Numbered from the stretch's first letter, positions 23,025 to 32,942 are shown. The stretch is DNA of 64,000 nt from Oceanisphaera pacifica (GCF_017498065.1 NZ_JAGDFX010000008.1:1-64000), one strand, 5' to 3'. Notes: generated by a model not told the origin, from the letters alone. Program-made: numbers and translations.

Positions 23025-23426
23025 ATGAACAACACACACAGTAAAATAATTGGCTATATTTTATGGATTTTTGGCTTTATGGGCGCACATCGTTTTTATT
23101 ATGGTCGCCCAGTGAGTGGCACACTGTATTTTTTTACACTGGGACTGTTTTTTATCGGTTGGATTGTTGATTTATTTTTAATTCCCGCCATGGATAGAGA
23201 CGCTGATGAGCGTTACACCACAGGGCCAACCGATTATAGTCTTGCTTGGATATTGATGACTTTTTTCGGCATATTTGGCATTCATCGTTTATATATGGGC
23301 AAGTGGATTACCGCTATTATTTGGTTTTTTACCGGTGGTTTATTTTTGCTCGGTTTTCTCTATGATTTTTGCACTCTTAATACACAAATAGATGAAGTTA
23401 ACCGAAAGTCACGCCGTTATGGCTAA
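23025..23426 (+). CDS. Double TM2-domain membrane protein
   Basis: This 133-residue protein is built from two TM2 units. Each is a pair of hydrophobic helices with the GxxGxHRFYxG motif: IFGFMGAHRFYYGRP (about 14-28) and FFGIFGIHRLYMGKW (about 81-95), each followed by a second helix ending with an acidic D residue. The TM2 function is unknown. It is divergent from frdA with a GGGTGG-type site upstream. Nothing in the context assigns a role. Confidence 0.8.
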   Translation: MNNTHSKIIGYILWIFGFMGAHRFYYGRPVSGTLYFFTLGLFFIGWIVDLFLIPAMDRDADERYTTGPTDYSLAWILMTFFGIFGIHRLYMGKWITAIIWFFTGGLFLLGFLYDFCTLNTQIDEVNRKSRRYG

Positions 23427-23436
23427 AGCCCTTCGG

Positions 23437-23518
23437 GCAGCGGTAAGCCGTCAGTTTAGAGCCAACATCAAATCTAAAGCAGTCTTTAACTGACAGCTTC
23501 CGGCTTAAAGCTGGCAGT
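23437..23518. repeat. Dispersed GTCAG-type intergenic repeat
   Basis: AGCGGTAAGCCGTCAGTTTAGAGCC and the later CTTTAACTGACAGCTTCCGGCTTAAAGCTGGCAG form an imperfect inverted repeat. Related strings occur at 9467-9500, 41644-41670 and 57075-57095, all intergenic. It fills the gap between two convergent genes and may also terminate them. Confidence 0.5.
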
Positions 23519-23524
23519 TGTCTT

Positions 23525-25090
23525 TCAAAGCATTGATTCTAAAGGTAAGAAGCCAAAAATCCATGCCTGAAAGCGGCTCCAACGGTCGGCTTCGGGTTCA
23601 CTGCCATGGCTAATAATGCTGGCAGGTTGCGTGGATTCATCTAGCCAAACTAACTGCTTAGTGCTGCCCCAAAAACCATCTTTTTCTGCTGTGTCGAGCC
23701 GCCAAGCGTGGTTGGGCAGTTCAGCGAGTAATGCTTGACTGGCAAACTCGGCCAGCTCTTCGCTATAAATTAATACTCCAATCTCGGTATTTAAGTTAAT
23801 TGAGCGGGGATCTAAGTTCATCGATCCCACAAACATAGTGTCTCGATCAAAAATCATGGTTTTGGCATGTAAACTGGCTTTTGATGAGCCAGGTAGGTCT
23901 TTATCTCGCTTGCGCTTTTTAGCGGCTTTGGCACTGGGCTGCAGCTCCCATAACTCCACGCCGGCATTAATTAATGGCTGACGATAACGAGCATAACCGG
24001 CGTGCACTACGGGCACGTCATTGGCGGCGAGTGAGTTGGTTAAAGTGGTGACTTTGGCACCTGAGTCTATCCAGTTAGCAAAGCTTGCTACGCCACTGTT
24101 ACCGGGAATAAAGTAGGGCGATACGATTAAGGCTTCGCGGTCTACGTCGCTGAGTAGGGCGTTGAGTGCCGGTGCCATGTGGCCGGTATCATCATCGGTG
24201 GCATTAAGAATTTTGTCGGGAACATCATAAATAAGGTCATACTGCGCCCAATAAAGCTCAACTTGGCCCTGTTTTAATTGCTCAACTAATTGCAACGATG
24301 CCAAGCGTGCTAAATAAGCGCGGCTGTGTTCTCTGTTGCTGGCGGCCTCTAACTGAGTGCGAACAGCCGACAAAGCTGAAGGATGTGCGGCTGGTTCAAA
24401 CTGTTGTATGGGAATCGATAGCTTGTGATTCCAATACATATCGAATGCGGCCGAGACATCGGGGGCAAAATCGCCCACACCCAATACATCCAAATCAGAG
24501 AAATTAGTGTATTGGTCGGCGGCAAAGTAGGTATTACCAATATTACGACCCCCAATAATGGCGGCCTGATTATCGGCAATAAATGACTTATTGTGCATGC
24601 GTCTGTTAACCCGAGAAAAGCTGGTTAAAAAGTCTAAATAAGGCATGACGCGATTAGCAAAGGGGTTAAAGAGTCGAATCGAAATATTAGGATGCTGAAT
24701 TAAGGCGGCAAAGAGTTTTTCTTGACCATAGTGGCCAAAGTCATCCAGCAATATCCGCACTCTTATCCCGCGATCAGCGGCACGTAATAAATGATGAGTA
24801 AACAGTTTGGCGGTGGCATCATCGTGAAACAAATAATATTGCACATCTAAGGTTTGATCAGCGGCTTCCATTAGCAGCAAGCGCGTTACAAAAGCATCTA
24901 ACCCATTGCCCAGCAAATAAAAACCAGAGGGCGCATTATGCTGCTGCGCTTCTTTAGTAATGCCTTTACCCAAACGGGTGTCTTGGGTGTGGGTGGGCGC
25001 AAAGCTTAACTTAGGCTGAATAGCAGCCTGATTTGAGCACGCAGTGAGCGCCATACTTAATAGCAATAACAAAGAAAGTCGATATGTCAT
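23525..25090 (-). CDS. Phospholipase D-family lipoprotein (cardiolipin-synthase-like)
   Basis: This 521-residue protein carries the two HKD motifs of the PLD superfamily: HNKSFIAD with downstream GGRN, and HAKTMIFD with downstream GSMNLDPRS. The N-terminus is a lipoprotein signal ending in LTAC (Cys about 18), so it should be membrane-anchored on the periplasmic side. The arrangement resembles E. coli ClsC (YmdC), but ClsC-type proteins in E. coli act with YmdB and have no lipobox. A phosphatidyl transfer or phospholipid hydrolysis role is inferred. It is monocistronic. Confidence 0.8.
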   Translation of the reverse strand: MTYRLSLLLLLSMALTACSNQAAIQPKLSFAPTHTQDTRLGKGITKEAQQHNAPSGFYLLGNGLDAFVTRLLLMEAADQTLDVQYYLFHDDATAKLFTHHLLRAADRGIRVRILLDDFGHYGQEKLFAALIQHPNISIRLFNPFANRVMPYLDFLTSFSRVNRRMHNKSFIADNQAAIIGGRNIGNTYFAADQYTNFSDLDVLGVGDFAPDVSAAFDMYWNHKLSIPIQQFEPAAHPSALSAVRTQLEAASNREHSRAYLARLASLQLVEQLKQGQVELYWAQYDLIYDVPDKILNATDDDTGHMAPALNALLSDVDREALIVSPYFIPGNSGVASFANWIDSGAKVTTLTNSLAANDVPVVHAGYARYRQPLINAGVELWELQPSAKAAKKRKRDKDLPGSSKASLHAKTMIFDRDTMFVGSMNLDPRSINLNTEIGVLIYSEELAEFASQALLAELPNHAWRLDTAEKDGFWGSTKQLVWLDESTQPASIISHGSEPEADRWSRFQAWIFGFLPLESML

Positions 25091-25412
25091 TTATGCTGGT
25101 AAAAGTTATAAGAAATTAATGCACTTAGTATATCGCTTTTGCCAGATAAATACGCGTGAGCACACCCAATGTGAGTCATCATTAAATTGACTGCTAAGCT
25201 GTTGACTTAATGAGCAAGTGCTAGCATAAATGACTGAGTTAATGATTGAAATTTAATCAGTAATTCTGTTTGTAACAAGACAGAAGGTAAGTATTTGCTA
25301 CTCAAATAAGCCGCCCCATCTGGCTACTTTTAGTGCGATTTTCTTTTTTTGTTTGTAAATCAAGGGTCAAATCCTTTACAATGGCAAGGTTATTGCATTA
25401 AAGGAGATGATC
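25091..25412. other. Intergenic region between the PLD lipoprotein and tmm
   Basis: No gene was seen. It is AT-rich and holds the promoters of two divergent genes. A possible tmm promoter is TTGTAA (25353-25358), an 18-bp spacer and TACAAT (25377-25382). No further structure was recognised. Confidence 0.45.
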
Positions 25413-26795
25413 TTGAAGCAGCAGAAAATAGCGATATTAGGTGCAGGCCCAAGTGGTTTGGCGCAGTTAAGAGCGTTTGAGGCGGCTCGCCGTGCAGGAG
25501 TAGAAAACCTGCCAGAAATTGTCTGTTATGAAAAGCAAAATGATATTGGCGGCATGTGGAACTACACGTGGCGTACGGGTTTAGATAAAAATGGCGAGCC
25601 AGTTCATGGCAGCATGTATCGGTACTTATGGTCTAATGGCCCTAAAGAATGCTTAGAGTTTGCAGATTACTCGTTTGATGAGCACTTTGGGCGCGCTATT
25701 CCATCTTATCCGCCGCGTGCCGTGCTTAAAGACTATATTATGGGTCGTATTGATAAGCAGGCCATTTCTAAATACATCCGATTTGAATGCCCAGTACGGT
25801 GGGTGGCTTATGACGAAAGCAGCAAAATGTTTACTGTTACCGTCATGAACCATAAAACAGGTCTGCAAGAAACGGATGAGTTTGATTATGTGGTGGTTGC
25901 CACTGGTCACTTCTCTACGCCTAACATGCCGTATTTTAAAGGTTTAGAGCTGTTTCCGGGTCGAGTGTTACACGCGCACGACTTTAGAGACGCGCTGGAA
26001 TTTGCCGATCAAAATGTGCTCTTAGTGGGTGCAAGTTACTCGGCAGAAGACATTGGCTCACAGTGTTACAAGTATGGCGCTAAGTCGGTCACTATTTCGT
26101 ATCGTTCTAATCCAATTGGCTTTGATTGGCCAGAAGGTATGGAAGAGCGTCCACTGTTGACTCATGTTGAGGGCAATATTGGCCACTTTTCCGATGGCAG
26201 CACCAAGCAATTCGACTCTATTGTGATGTGTACGGGTTACTTGTTCCACTTCCCGTTTTTACCTGATGCATTGCGCTTACAAACCAATAACTGTTTGTAT
26301 CCTGATAGCTTGTATAAAGGTATTTTCTTCCAGCCAAACCCTAAACTGATTTATTTAGGGATGCAGGATCAGTATTACACCTTTAACATGTTTGACGCCC
26401 AAGCTTGGTATGCGCGTGATGTGATTATGGGTAAAATTGCCTTGCCTGAAGCAGAAGATCGCTTAAAGGATATGCAGCCGTGGTTAGAGCGTCATGAGCA
26501 ACTGTCTAACTGTAATGAGTCGATTGATTTTCAGGGTAGCTATATTCGTGATCTCTTAGCGCCAACGGATTACCCAGAGTTTGCGGTTGAAGAACAAGCC
26601 GAGCTGTTTAAACAGTGGTTACGTCATAAACAAGAAAATATTATGGCGTTTAGGGAAAACACCTATGCCTCAACGGTCACCGGTACCATGGCCACTCAGT
26701 TACCCACGACATGGTTAGATATTAAAGGCGACTCGCTAGAAAGCTTTATGTCGCTCGACTTTATTGAAAGCAACAGCTTAGATAAATTCGACTAA
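25413..26795 (+). CDS. tmm: Trimethylamine monooxygenase (flavin-containing)
   Basis: This 460-residue flavoprotein oxidises trimethylamine to TMAO using NADPH and O2. The FAD motif GAGPSG is at the N-terminus, the NADPH motif is GASYSAED near 210, and the FMO signature FPGRVLHAHDF lies between them. The blocks IGGMWNYTWRTGLD, MYRYLWSNGPKECLEFADYSFDEHFG and YLGMQDQYYTFNMFDAQAWYARDVIMGKI match bacterial Tmm rather than other FMOs. The start is taken as TTG at 25413. A full AAGGAG (25401-25406) lies 6 nt before it, whereas the ATG at 25407 directly abuts the ribosome site. No tdm or TMAO-transport gene is adjacent. A terminator follows and then a chemoreceptor gene. Confidence 0.9.
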   Translation: MKQQKIAILGAGPSGLAQLRAFEAARRAGVENLPEIVCYEKQNDIGGMWNYTWRTGLDKNGEPVHGSMYRYLWSNGPKECLEFADYSFDEHFGRAIPSYPPRAVLKDYIMGRIDKQAISKYIRFECPVRWVAYDESSKMFTVTVMNHKTGLQETDEFDYVVVATGHFSTPNMPYFKGLELFPGRVLHAHDFRDALEFADQNVLLVGASYSAEDIGSQCYKYGAKSVTISYRSNPIGFDWPEGMEERPLLTHVEGNIGHFSDGSTKQFDSIVMCTGYLFHFPFLPDALRLQTNNCLYPDSLYKGIFFQPNPKLIYLGMQDQYYTFNMFDAQAWYARDVIMGKIALPEAEDRLKDMQPWLERHEQLSNCNESIDFQGSYIRDLLAPTDYPEFAVEEQAELFKQWLRHKQENIMAFRENTYASTVTGTMATQLPTTWLDIKGDSLESFMSLDFIESNSLDKFD

Positions 26796-26820
26796 ACATC
26801 GTCTACAGATGATATTTAAC

Positions 26821-26847
26821 AGCCTGCCCTTAGGGGCAGGCTTTTTT
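26821..26847 (+). terminator. Terminator of tmm
   Basis: AGCCTGCCC pairs with GGGCAGGCT over 9 bp, followed by TTTTT, 25 bp after the tmm stop codon. Confidence 0.9.
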
Positions 26848-26966
26848 GTTTTTAGCGTATAAAAGTCCCCGTTTTGTGATCAAAGACGAGCGAAATCAAA
26901 GTTCTTTCTATAGGCTTCGGTCATACTGAGCCCAATCTCTATATTAAGATGTATAAAAGGAAGGTT

Positions 26967-28589
26967 ATGCTCACTTTGTCTACCATTCGCGCCAAAATGA
27001 TCACCTCGGTTTTACTGACCTTGGTGCTGATTGCCGCCACGCTGGGCTTTACCCTGCACGGAGTGCAGCAGGTGCGTAATGAATTTGTGTCTTTTCTTGA
27101 GGTTAATCAACCTCGCGTAGAGGCACTTAATCGCATGTATGGCGATGGCTTATTAGCAGGCATAGCGGCACGTAATAAGATATTTAATCCTTCTTTGGCT
27201 ATAGCTAATAAAGTGGTGGCCAACTCGGGTAATGACTTTTCTGACACCCTTACCCAGTTACAGCAGGAGGCACAATTAAGCGCTGAGCAACGCACTAGCC
27301 TTAACTTAATTACCGAGCTATGGAACACAGTAAAAGAGACGCGAGCGCAAGTTCTGAGCTTGTCTGAGCGCCGCCAGGGTGAGCAAGCGGCAAAAATTTT
27401 AGCTGAAGTAGAAAACCCAGCTTGGCGGGTGATCCGCATTGAGCTACAAAAACTGATTAGTTTAGAGCAAGAAGCCGCTACCTTGGCGCAGCAGCGTATG
27501 CAAGAGCAAGTAGATAGCACCTATTTTCGTGGTGTGCTCTTTGGTGGCATAGTGATGTTGGTGGTGCTGGTTGTTAATTTAAGCATGGCGCGCACTCTTA
27601 GGCTGCGTATTGGCCGAGCGCAAGACATGATTAATGAATTAGCTGCTGGTGACGGTGACTTAACACAACGGCTAGACTTAGGTGGGCACGACGAACTTTC
27701 TCAAATGGGCGCTAGCATTAATATTTTTGTTGATAAGGTGCATAAGCTAGTACAAGAAGTATCGGCATCCACCCGCGAAGTGGCCACCGCCGCAGATCAG
27801 TTAGAGTACATTACTGAGCAGTCGACCCACTCGGTACAGCGCCACCATGTAGAAACCGAGCAGGTGGCCACTGCCATGAATGAAATGACCGCCACAGTGC
27901 AAGAAGTCGCACAAAGTGCCTTGTCGGCATCTGATGCCGCACAAGAAGCTGATAGTGCCACACAAGAAGGCAGTCGAGTGGTAGCACACACTGAAAACAG
28001 TATTGATGAACTGGCGCGAGAAGTAGAAAAAGCCGCACAAGCCATGGGTGTGGTTGGCGAACACAGTGAGCAAATTAGTACGGTATTAGACGTGATCCGT
28101 GGTATTGCTGAGCAAACTAACTTGTTGGCACTTAATGCGGCCATAGAGGCGGCACGCGCCGGTGAACAAGGGCGTGGCTTTGCGGTGGTAGCTGATGAGG
28201 TACGTAACCTTGCGCAACGTACTCAAGGTGCCACAGAAGAAATTCACAGCATGATTGAGCAATTACAACAAGGTACACGTAACGCGATTGGCGTTATGGA
28301 ACAAGGACAAAAACAGGCTCATAACAGCGTGCAGTCGGCCACAGATGCTCGCCAAGCGCTAGAAAAAATAGCCGCTGCCGTGGCCCGCATTCGCGATATG
28401 AATACCAGCATTGCTAGTGCTGCAGAAGAGCAGTCAATGGTCGCTGAAGAAATTAACCGTAATGTGACTAATATTAATGACGTCACTTTACAGGTGAGCG
28501 ATGGTACCGAGCAAACTCGTGACTCTAGTGGCAACTTGGCAAAATTGGCGGAGTTATTACAAAGTCAGGTGGGGCACTTTAAGGTCTAA
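26967..28589 (+). CDS. Methyl-accepting chemotaxis protein
   Basis: This 540-residue transmembrane chemoreceptor has a first hydrophobic helix at about 12-32, a periplasmic four-helix sensor (about 33-185), a second helix at about 190-208, a HAMP domain (about 210-262) and a long cytoplasmic coiled coil. The hairpin tip [38 protein letters not shown] binds CheA/CheW. The start at 26967 has AAGGAAGG just before it and is preferred over the ATG at 26949. No C-terminal CheR-binding pentapeptide was seen. The ligand is unknown, and proximity to tmm does not prove a link. Confidence 0.9.
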   Translation: MLTLSTIRAKMITSVLLTLVLIAATLGFTLHGVQQVRNEFVSFLEVNQPRVEALNRMYGDGLLAGIAARNKIFNPSLAIANKVVANSGNDFSDTLTQLQQEAQLSAEQRTSLNLITELWNTVKETRAQVLSLSERRQGEQAAKILAEVENPAWRVIRIELQKLISLEQEAATLAQQRMQEQVDSTYFRGVLFGGIVMLVVLVVNLSMARTLRLRIGRAQDMINELAAGDGDLTQRLDLGGHDELSQMGASINIFVDKVHKLVQEVSASTREVATAADQLEYITEQSTHSVQRHHVETEQVATAMNEMTATVQEVAQSALSASDAAQEADSATQEGSRVVAHTENSIDELAREVEKAAQAMGVVGEHSEQISTVLDVIRGIAEQTNLLALNAAIEAARAGEQGRGFAVVADEVRNLAQRTQGATEEIHSMIEQLQQGTRNAIGVMEQGQKQAHNSVQSATDARQALEKIAAAVARIRDMNTSIASAAEEQSMVAEEINRNVTNINDVTLQVSDGTEQTRDSSGNLAKLAELLQSQVGHFKV

Positions 28590-28913
28590 CACTCGTCTTA
28601 CGCCTGACGTGATGGTGCGCCAGGCGTATTGGATGCCTAGATAAATAACGTAAATAACCTTGCCTGCGCTCGTTTTGCGCTTATGATATGCCTTCATTTT
28701 AATCTGAGATCCGGCTAATCACCGGTGCACCCTATGGATGGCTCGCGAACTTGCTTGCTACACGCTGTTAAATTATCGCTTCTTTCTCGACTCTTACTTT
28801 CGGCTATAGCCCTGGTCTCCCCAATTTTTTGTAACACCCACTATACTGAAACATTCAGTGCGGTTTCTGCTGCCTATTAACCTGCTCATCGACTAATTTT
28901 AAAAAGGTAAATC
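28590..28913. other. Intergenic region upstream of the TerC/CorC gene
   Basis: No gene was seen. An 8-bp stem TACGCCTG/CAGGCGTA (28599-28628) may end the chemoreceptor transcript, though it lacks a T-run. The rest is an unusually long 280-bp leader with a short inverted CCGG repeat. It does not contain recognisable conserved yybP-ykoY sequences. Confidence 0.4.
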
Positions 28914-30458
28914 ATGGAGTTTTTGATGGACCCGTCTATGTGGGCGGGCTTACTCACATTAATAGTATTAGAGATAGTACTGGGTATCGATAACCTAGTC
29001 TTTATTGCTATTTTAGTGAAAAAGTTGCCGCCGCATCAGCGAGATAAAGCGCGAGTTATTGGTTTATCGCTGGCGTTAGTGATGCGACTGGCGTTGCTAA
29101 GTGTGGTCTCTTGGTTGGTAACACTGACCTCGCCCATTCTCTCTTGGGGGGAGTTTGCCTTTTCTGGTCGCGATTTAATCTTAATGGCAGGGGGCGTATT
29201 TCTGTTGTACAAGGCAACCACAGAGCTGCATGAACGCTTAGAAGGTGCCACCCATGAAAGCAGCAATAGCAACGTTTATGCCGGCTTTGGCGTTGTTATT
29301 GCACAAATATTAGTGCTAGACGCTGTGTTCTCCCTAGACTCTATTATTACTGCTGTCGGCATGGTCGACAGCTTAGCGGTAATGATGACGGCGGTAATAT
29401 TGGCTATGGGGGTCATGCTTATCGCCTCTAAAGCATTAACCGACTTTGTTAATGCTCACCCCACAGTGGTGGTGCTGTGCCTAAGCTTTTTATTGATGAT
29501 CGGCTTTAGCTTAGTGGCAGAAGGCTTTGGCTATCATATTCCCAAGGGTTATTTATATGCCGCCATTGGTTTTTCTATTTTAATTGAGTTTTTAAATCAA
29601 CTGGCTAAGCGTAATAGTGCCAAGCAACTGGCACGGGTGCCATTACGAGAACGCACCACAACCGCCATCTTTCGCTTAATGGGTGGCAAAGACAAAGCTA
29701 AAGGTGAGACCGAAGCCACGCCCGTACACACCGAACAACAGGGCTTTGTGGAAGTGGAGCGTAATATGATAAGTGGAGTCTTATCTTTGGCCGAGCGCTC
29801 TACCCGCACCGTGATGACACCCCGTTCAGAGATTGCCTGGCTTGATATCTCAGATAGCCAAGCACAAGTATTAGCAGAGTTAATGGCGTCTCCTCATAGT
29901 CAGTTTTTGGTGTGTGATGGTGAGCTAGATAACTTGTTGGGTGTGGTGCGCGCGAAAGATTTGATGGCTGGTCTTAAAGAAGGCAAAACCTTGGCTGCTT
30001 TGGCCGAAGGCGGTGACTCTATTATAGTGCCGGACAGCATCAGTGTTATTCGTTTACTTAATGTGCTGCGCGAAGCGCGGGGTAACTTGGTATTGGTAAA
30101 TGATGAGTTTGGTACCATTCAAGGGTTAGTTACACCTCACGATTTATTAGAGGCCATAGTGGGGGAGTTTTTAGATGAAGACGAAGATCCTGAAGTGATT
30201 AATGAAGCTAACGGCTGGTTGGTAAAAGGCAGTACCGATATTCATTATCTTGAGCAAGTGTTATCACGCCGTGGCTTGGTTGATTCAGAAGAAGAATATG
30301 CCACTTTGGCAGGCATGTTACTGGCATGGTGCGGCCAGTTGCCCGCAGAGGGTGCAATATTTGAGCGTGAAGGCTTACAGTTTGAAGTGGTTGAACTCGA
30401 TGAGTTTCGCATCGCCCAAGTACGGATCACCCCTATTACCGCCGAGCCCCTCGAGTAG
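28914..30458 (+). CDS. TerC-family membrane protein with CBS pair and CorC/HlyC domain
   Basis: In this 514-residue protein, residues 1-240 form a TerC-type domain with seven hydrophobic helices and acidic membrane motifs ([16 protein letters not shown] and [16 protein letters not shown]). Residues of about 300-420 form a CBS pair ([37 protein letters not shown]). Residues of about 425-510 form a CorC_HlyC transporter-associated domain. It matches the YoaE/YegH architecture in E. coli. A metal-ion export role is inferred from the TerC and CorC families. AAAAAGG precedes the ATG. Confidence 0.88.
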   Translation: MEFLMDPSMWAGLLTLIVLEIVLGIDNLVFIAILVKKLPPHQRDKARVIGLSLALVMRLALLSVVSWLVTLTSPILSWGEFAFSGRDLILMAGGVFLLYKATTELHERLEGATHESSNSNVYAGFGVVIAQILVLDAVFSLDSIITAVGMVDSLAVMMTAVILAMGVMLIASKALTDFVNAHPTVVVLCLSFLLMIGFSLVAEGFGYHIPKGYLYAAIGFSILIEFLNQLAKRNSAKQLARVPLRERTTTAIFRLMGGKDKAKGETEATPVHTEQQGFVEVERNMISGVLSLAERSTRTVMTPRSEIAWLDISDSQAQVLAELMASPHSQFLVCDGELDNLLGVVRAKDLMAGLKEGKTLAALAEGGDSIIVPDSISVIRLLNVLREARGNLVLVNDEFGTIQGLVTPHDLLEAIVGEFLDEDEDPEVINEANGWLVKGSTDIHYLEQVLSRRGLVDSEEEYATLAGMLLAWCGQLPAEGAIFEREGLQFEVVELDEFRIAQVRITPITAEPLE

Positions 30459-30904
30459 CAATAGTTTGAAGTTAACAGCTGGAAAACTAACTGATCAAAA
30501 CCTTTTCGCAACGGAACCCACGGAATCCACGGAAAAATAGAGATAAAATCTGAAAGGGATTTTTAATGGTGAGGGCTTAAGAGCATAGTTCACAGCTAAA
30601 GCGTGGAGCTACAGAAACACGCTGAGCTATCTTTTGTAGTGTGCCGCTTTAGCTGGCACCGAGCATTAGCGAGAATGGGTTAAGATCAAACCCTTCTTGC
30701 TCCGCAAGACCACTTAGCAAGCGGGTGGACTACAAACTGCACAAATCTAACATTTCTTTAATATGACGCCGTGTTATGTGCGGTGAAACTACTCACACTT
30801 ACCATAAAATAGACTCTGGCAGCTTTATTTAACTAGAAACTTAATTTTGGGCTGAAATTGTGCGAGCATATATCTAGTTTCTTTAAAAGTGAGTCTTTAT
30901 TATT
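30459..30904. other. Intergenic region with repeats at the edge of the AT-rich patch
   Basis: No gene was seen. It contains an ACGGAA repeat copy (30504-30556). It also contains a GCCGCTTTAGCTGGC motif (about 30645-30659) resembling GCCGCTTCAGCTGGC at about 791-805. The last 100 bases should hold the promoter of the Sel1 gene. Confidence 0.45.
30504..30556 (+). repeat. Dispersed ACGGAA repeat, copy 3
   Basis: TTCGCAACGGAACCCACGG continues with ACGGAAAAATAG and ends TCTGAAA, the same order as at 9521-9580 and 55482-55536. Confidence 0.65.
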
Positions 30905-31441
30905 TTGAAAAATATAATGTTATCGGTGTTTTGTTTCTTGCTTTTAAGCGGATGCCAGTCGATCTCGATCCGTGAAGCGGCTTATCAAGGAGATATAGAT
31001 GCGCAGCTTAAGCTAGAGAGAATGTATCAGCGAGGTGAAGGTGTTAAGCAAGATGTTGTACAGGCTGCTATTTGGAGGCGGATGTCCACAGAGAAAAAAG
31101 CAAAACAAGGAGATTCAGATGCACAGTTTAAGTTGGGGAACATGTACATGAGTGGCCATGGAGGCGGGGAGAAAAATATGATTAAAGCTGTCAGTTGGTT
31201 TCGCCGTTCTGCGGAGCAAGGAAATGCTAATGGGCAGAAAGCTTTAGGAGATATGTACAAGCGTGGTAGAGGCATCCCGCTGAATTATAAGCTGGCTTAT
31301 GTTTGGTTGTCTGTTGCAACGGCAAATGGCCATGGCAGCTCAGCAAAACTACGCGAAGAGGTAGCTCGGCATCTTTCATTAAGTGACCTTAATGAGGGGC
31401 AGGTACTTGCAGGAGAGTATTTTGATAAATATAGCTTTTAA
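30905..31441 (+). CDS. Sel1-repeat lipoprotein 1
   Basis: This is a 178-residue protein with a TTG start. The signal MKNIMLSVFCFLLLSGC has its lipobox cysteine at 17. Three Sel1-like repeats follow (AAYQGDIDAQLKLERMYQRGEGV, KQGDSDAQFKLGNMYMSGHGG, EQGNANGQKALGDMYKRGRG), and then the AYVWLSVATANGH end typical of Sel1 proteins. Starting at the ATG at 30917 would remove the basic signal-peptide residues, so TTG is preferred. Sel1 repeats form alpha-solenoid scaffolds. The function is unknown. It is the first of a Sel1 cluster with low GC. Confidence 0.75.
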   Translation: MKNIMLSVFCFLLLSGCQSISIREAAYQGDIDAQLKLERMYQRGEGVKQDVVQAAIWRRMSTEKKAKQGDSDAQFKLGNMYMSGHGGGEKNMIKAVSWFRRSAEQGNANGQKALGDMYKRGRGIPLNYKLAYVWLSVATANGHGSSAKLREEVARHLSLSDLNEGQVLAGEYFDKYSF

Positions 31442-31482
31442 TAACCCTACAATATTTAACTTTAGTTAAAGGTGAGTTTGTT

Positions 31483-32283
31483 ATGTTTTCGATGAAGTCT
31501 GTATCGCTGATACTTTGTTTCTTTTTAATTGGATGTAGTGCTCACTCATCCTTTAATAATAATCAGGAAGGTAATGAGTTTGACTCTATTGTTGACTCTG
31601 CTGAGCGAGGGGATGTAGATGCACAGAGAAAGTTAGGGTTTCTGTACGCAAAAGGTGGTGGTGGCGTAGAGCCGAATCATAAAAAGGCCATGGTTTGGTA
31701 TAAAAAGTCTGCAGAGCAAGGTGATAGTAGAGCACAGTTTTCACTCGGGTGGATGTATAGCAAGCAGAAGGCTCTAGAGAGCTCAAAACAGGCTGCTTAT
31801 TGGTATAAAAAATCTGCCGAACAAGGTCACTCATCAGCACTAAACAATCTAGGGAGCCTGCATGAAGGTGGGAAAGGCGTGCCACAGAACTTTAATATGG
31901 CTGCTACCTATTATCGAAAGGCTGCCGAGAAAGGGAACTCTGTAGCACAAAGAAACTTAGGGAGGCTGTTTGGCGAAGGTATTGGTGTCCCCTTTGATAA
32001 TAAGCAGTCAGCAACTTGGTATCGTAAGTCAGCAGAGCAAGGAGATCTGGTTGCGCAGTACAGGCTCGGGGATATGTACAAAGATGGAGAGGGTGTGCCA
32101 AAAGATCCAATAGAAGCTTATGCTTGGTTATCTGTTGCTGCAGCTAATGGGGGTAATAGCTCCGTCGTTAGAGCACGAAATGTGGCCGGAGACTATATTC
32201 TTTCTTATTTTTCATATGATGAATTTAGTAAAGCTCAAGACCTAGCCGCTGAATATTTTAAGGGTATATTTCCTGACGGATAG
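31483..32283 (+). CDS. Sel1-repeat lipoprotein 2
   Basis: This 266-residue protein has a lipoprotein signal ending LIGC (Cys 18). About five Sel1 repeats of 36 residues follow (for example ERGDVDAQRKLGFLYAKGGGG, EQGDSRAQFSLGWMYSKQKA, EQGDLVAQYRLGDMYKDGEGV). It ends in AYAWLSVAAANGG and an acidic helix. AAGGTGAG precedes the ATG. It is 41 bp downstream of the first Sel1 gene and probably cotranscribed. Tandem paralogues suggest local duplication. The target is unknown. Confidence 0.8.
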   Translation: MFSMKSVSLILCFFLIGCSAHSSFNNNQEGNEFDSIVDSAERGDVDAQRKLGFLYAKGGGGVEPNHKKAMVWYKKSAEQGDSRAQFSLGWMYSKQKALESSKQAAYWYKKSAEQGHSSALNNLGSLHEGGKGVPQNFNMAATYYRKAAEKGNSVAQRNLGRLFGEGIGVPFDNKQSATWYRKSAEQGDLVAQYRLGDMYKDGEGVPKDPIEAYAWLSVAAANGGNSSVVRARNVAGDYILSYFSYDEFSKAQDLAAEYFKGIFPDG

Positions 32284-32447
32284 GGCGCCTTATCGGCGCT
32301 GGTATTGTTCGCGCAGATTTATCTGATGGAATATGGGAGTTATCTTGGACTACTGCCCCAAATGCTAGAGGTAAAAAAGTAGCTGCAAGCGTAGGTATGA
32401 TTTTAAGCCATGAAACCAATGGGGCTGCACACTATATAGGGTCGTAA
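32283..32447 (+). pseudogene. Possible gene remnant (open 54-codon stretch, no start)
   Basis: The frame beginning at 32283 reads GRLIGAGIVRADLSDGIWEL and continues to ...AAHYIGS with a TAA at 32445. Composition looks protein-like and no start codon or ribosome site is present. No family was recognised. It could be chance. Confidence 0.25.
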
Positions 32448-32652
32448 CTTATATAGTCAGGTAACAAGTGATTATACTCTTGCGTTACCCGACTATAATT
32501 ACTTGTTTAGTTGGTTGCTTTAGCTAAAGAAAAAGCGTTGGTATTGAGTGTGGTGCTGTCAGCCGAAGCGCTTCGACCAACACGTTGCAACATACAGAGT
32601 AGCAATTGAAATAAGGTTTTTCGTCAGCTCAATTTGAGTTAGGTTCGATGCT

Positions 32653-32884
32653 TTCAGGGTGATGTTGTATCGGTGATCAAAATAATTTAGGGACGATGTA
32701 CGCCAATGGTGAGGGTGTGCCACAGAGCTTGAAGCAGGCTTATGCTTGGTGGTCAGTCGCAGCTGCATCAGGCCATACGAAAGCTAAGAAGAATCGCGAT
32801 ATAGCAGCTAAAGAATTGACTCCAAAAAGCTTGAGTGAAGGACAGGCATTAGCTGTTGAATATTTTGAAAAGTATAGTAACTGA
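32653..32884 (+). pseudogene. Frameshifted, truncated Sel1-repeat gene
   Basis: The frame from 32675 encodes DQNNLGTMYANGEGVPQSLK and then a typical Sel1 C-terminus (AYAWWSVAAASGHTKAKKN...EGQALAVEYFEKYSN), ending at 32882-32884. Just upstream in another frame, TTTCAGGGTGATGTTGTATCG reads FQGDVVS, the expected preceding Sel1 residues. A frameshift therefore lies near 32670. No signal peptide or earlier repeats remain. The C-terminus resembles that of the intact Sel1 genes upstream, so it is probably a decayed paralogue. Confidence 0.65.
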
Positions 32885-32920
32885 CGCTGAAAGTTTAGCT
32901 CTTGACATCTAATGTATAGA

Positions 32921-32942
32921 AGCCGCCTAGAGCGGCTTTTTG
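32921..32942 (+). terminator. Terminator after the Sel1 cluster
   Basis: AGCCGC pairs with GCGGCT around CTAGA, followed by TTTTTG. The 6-bp stem is GC-rich. Confidence 0.7.

Noticed and set aside
28650-28910. yybP-ykoY manganese riboswitch before the TerC/CorC gene
   Set aside because: The gene family and long leader suggested it, but the conserved loop sequences were not found.
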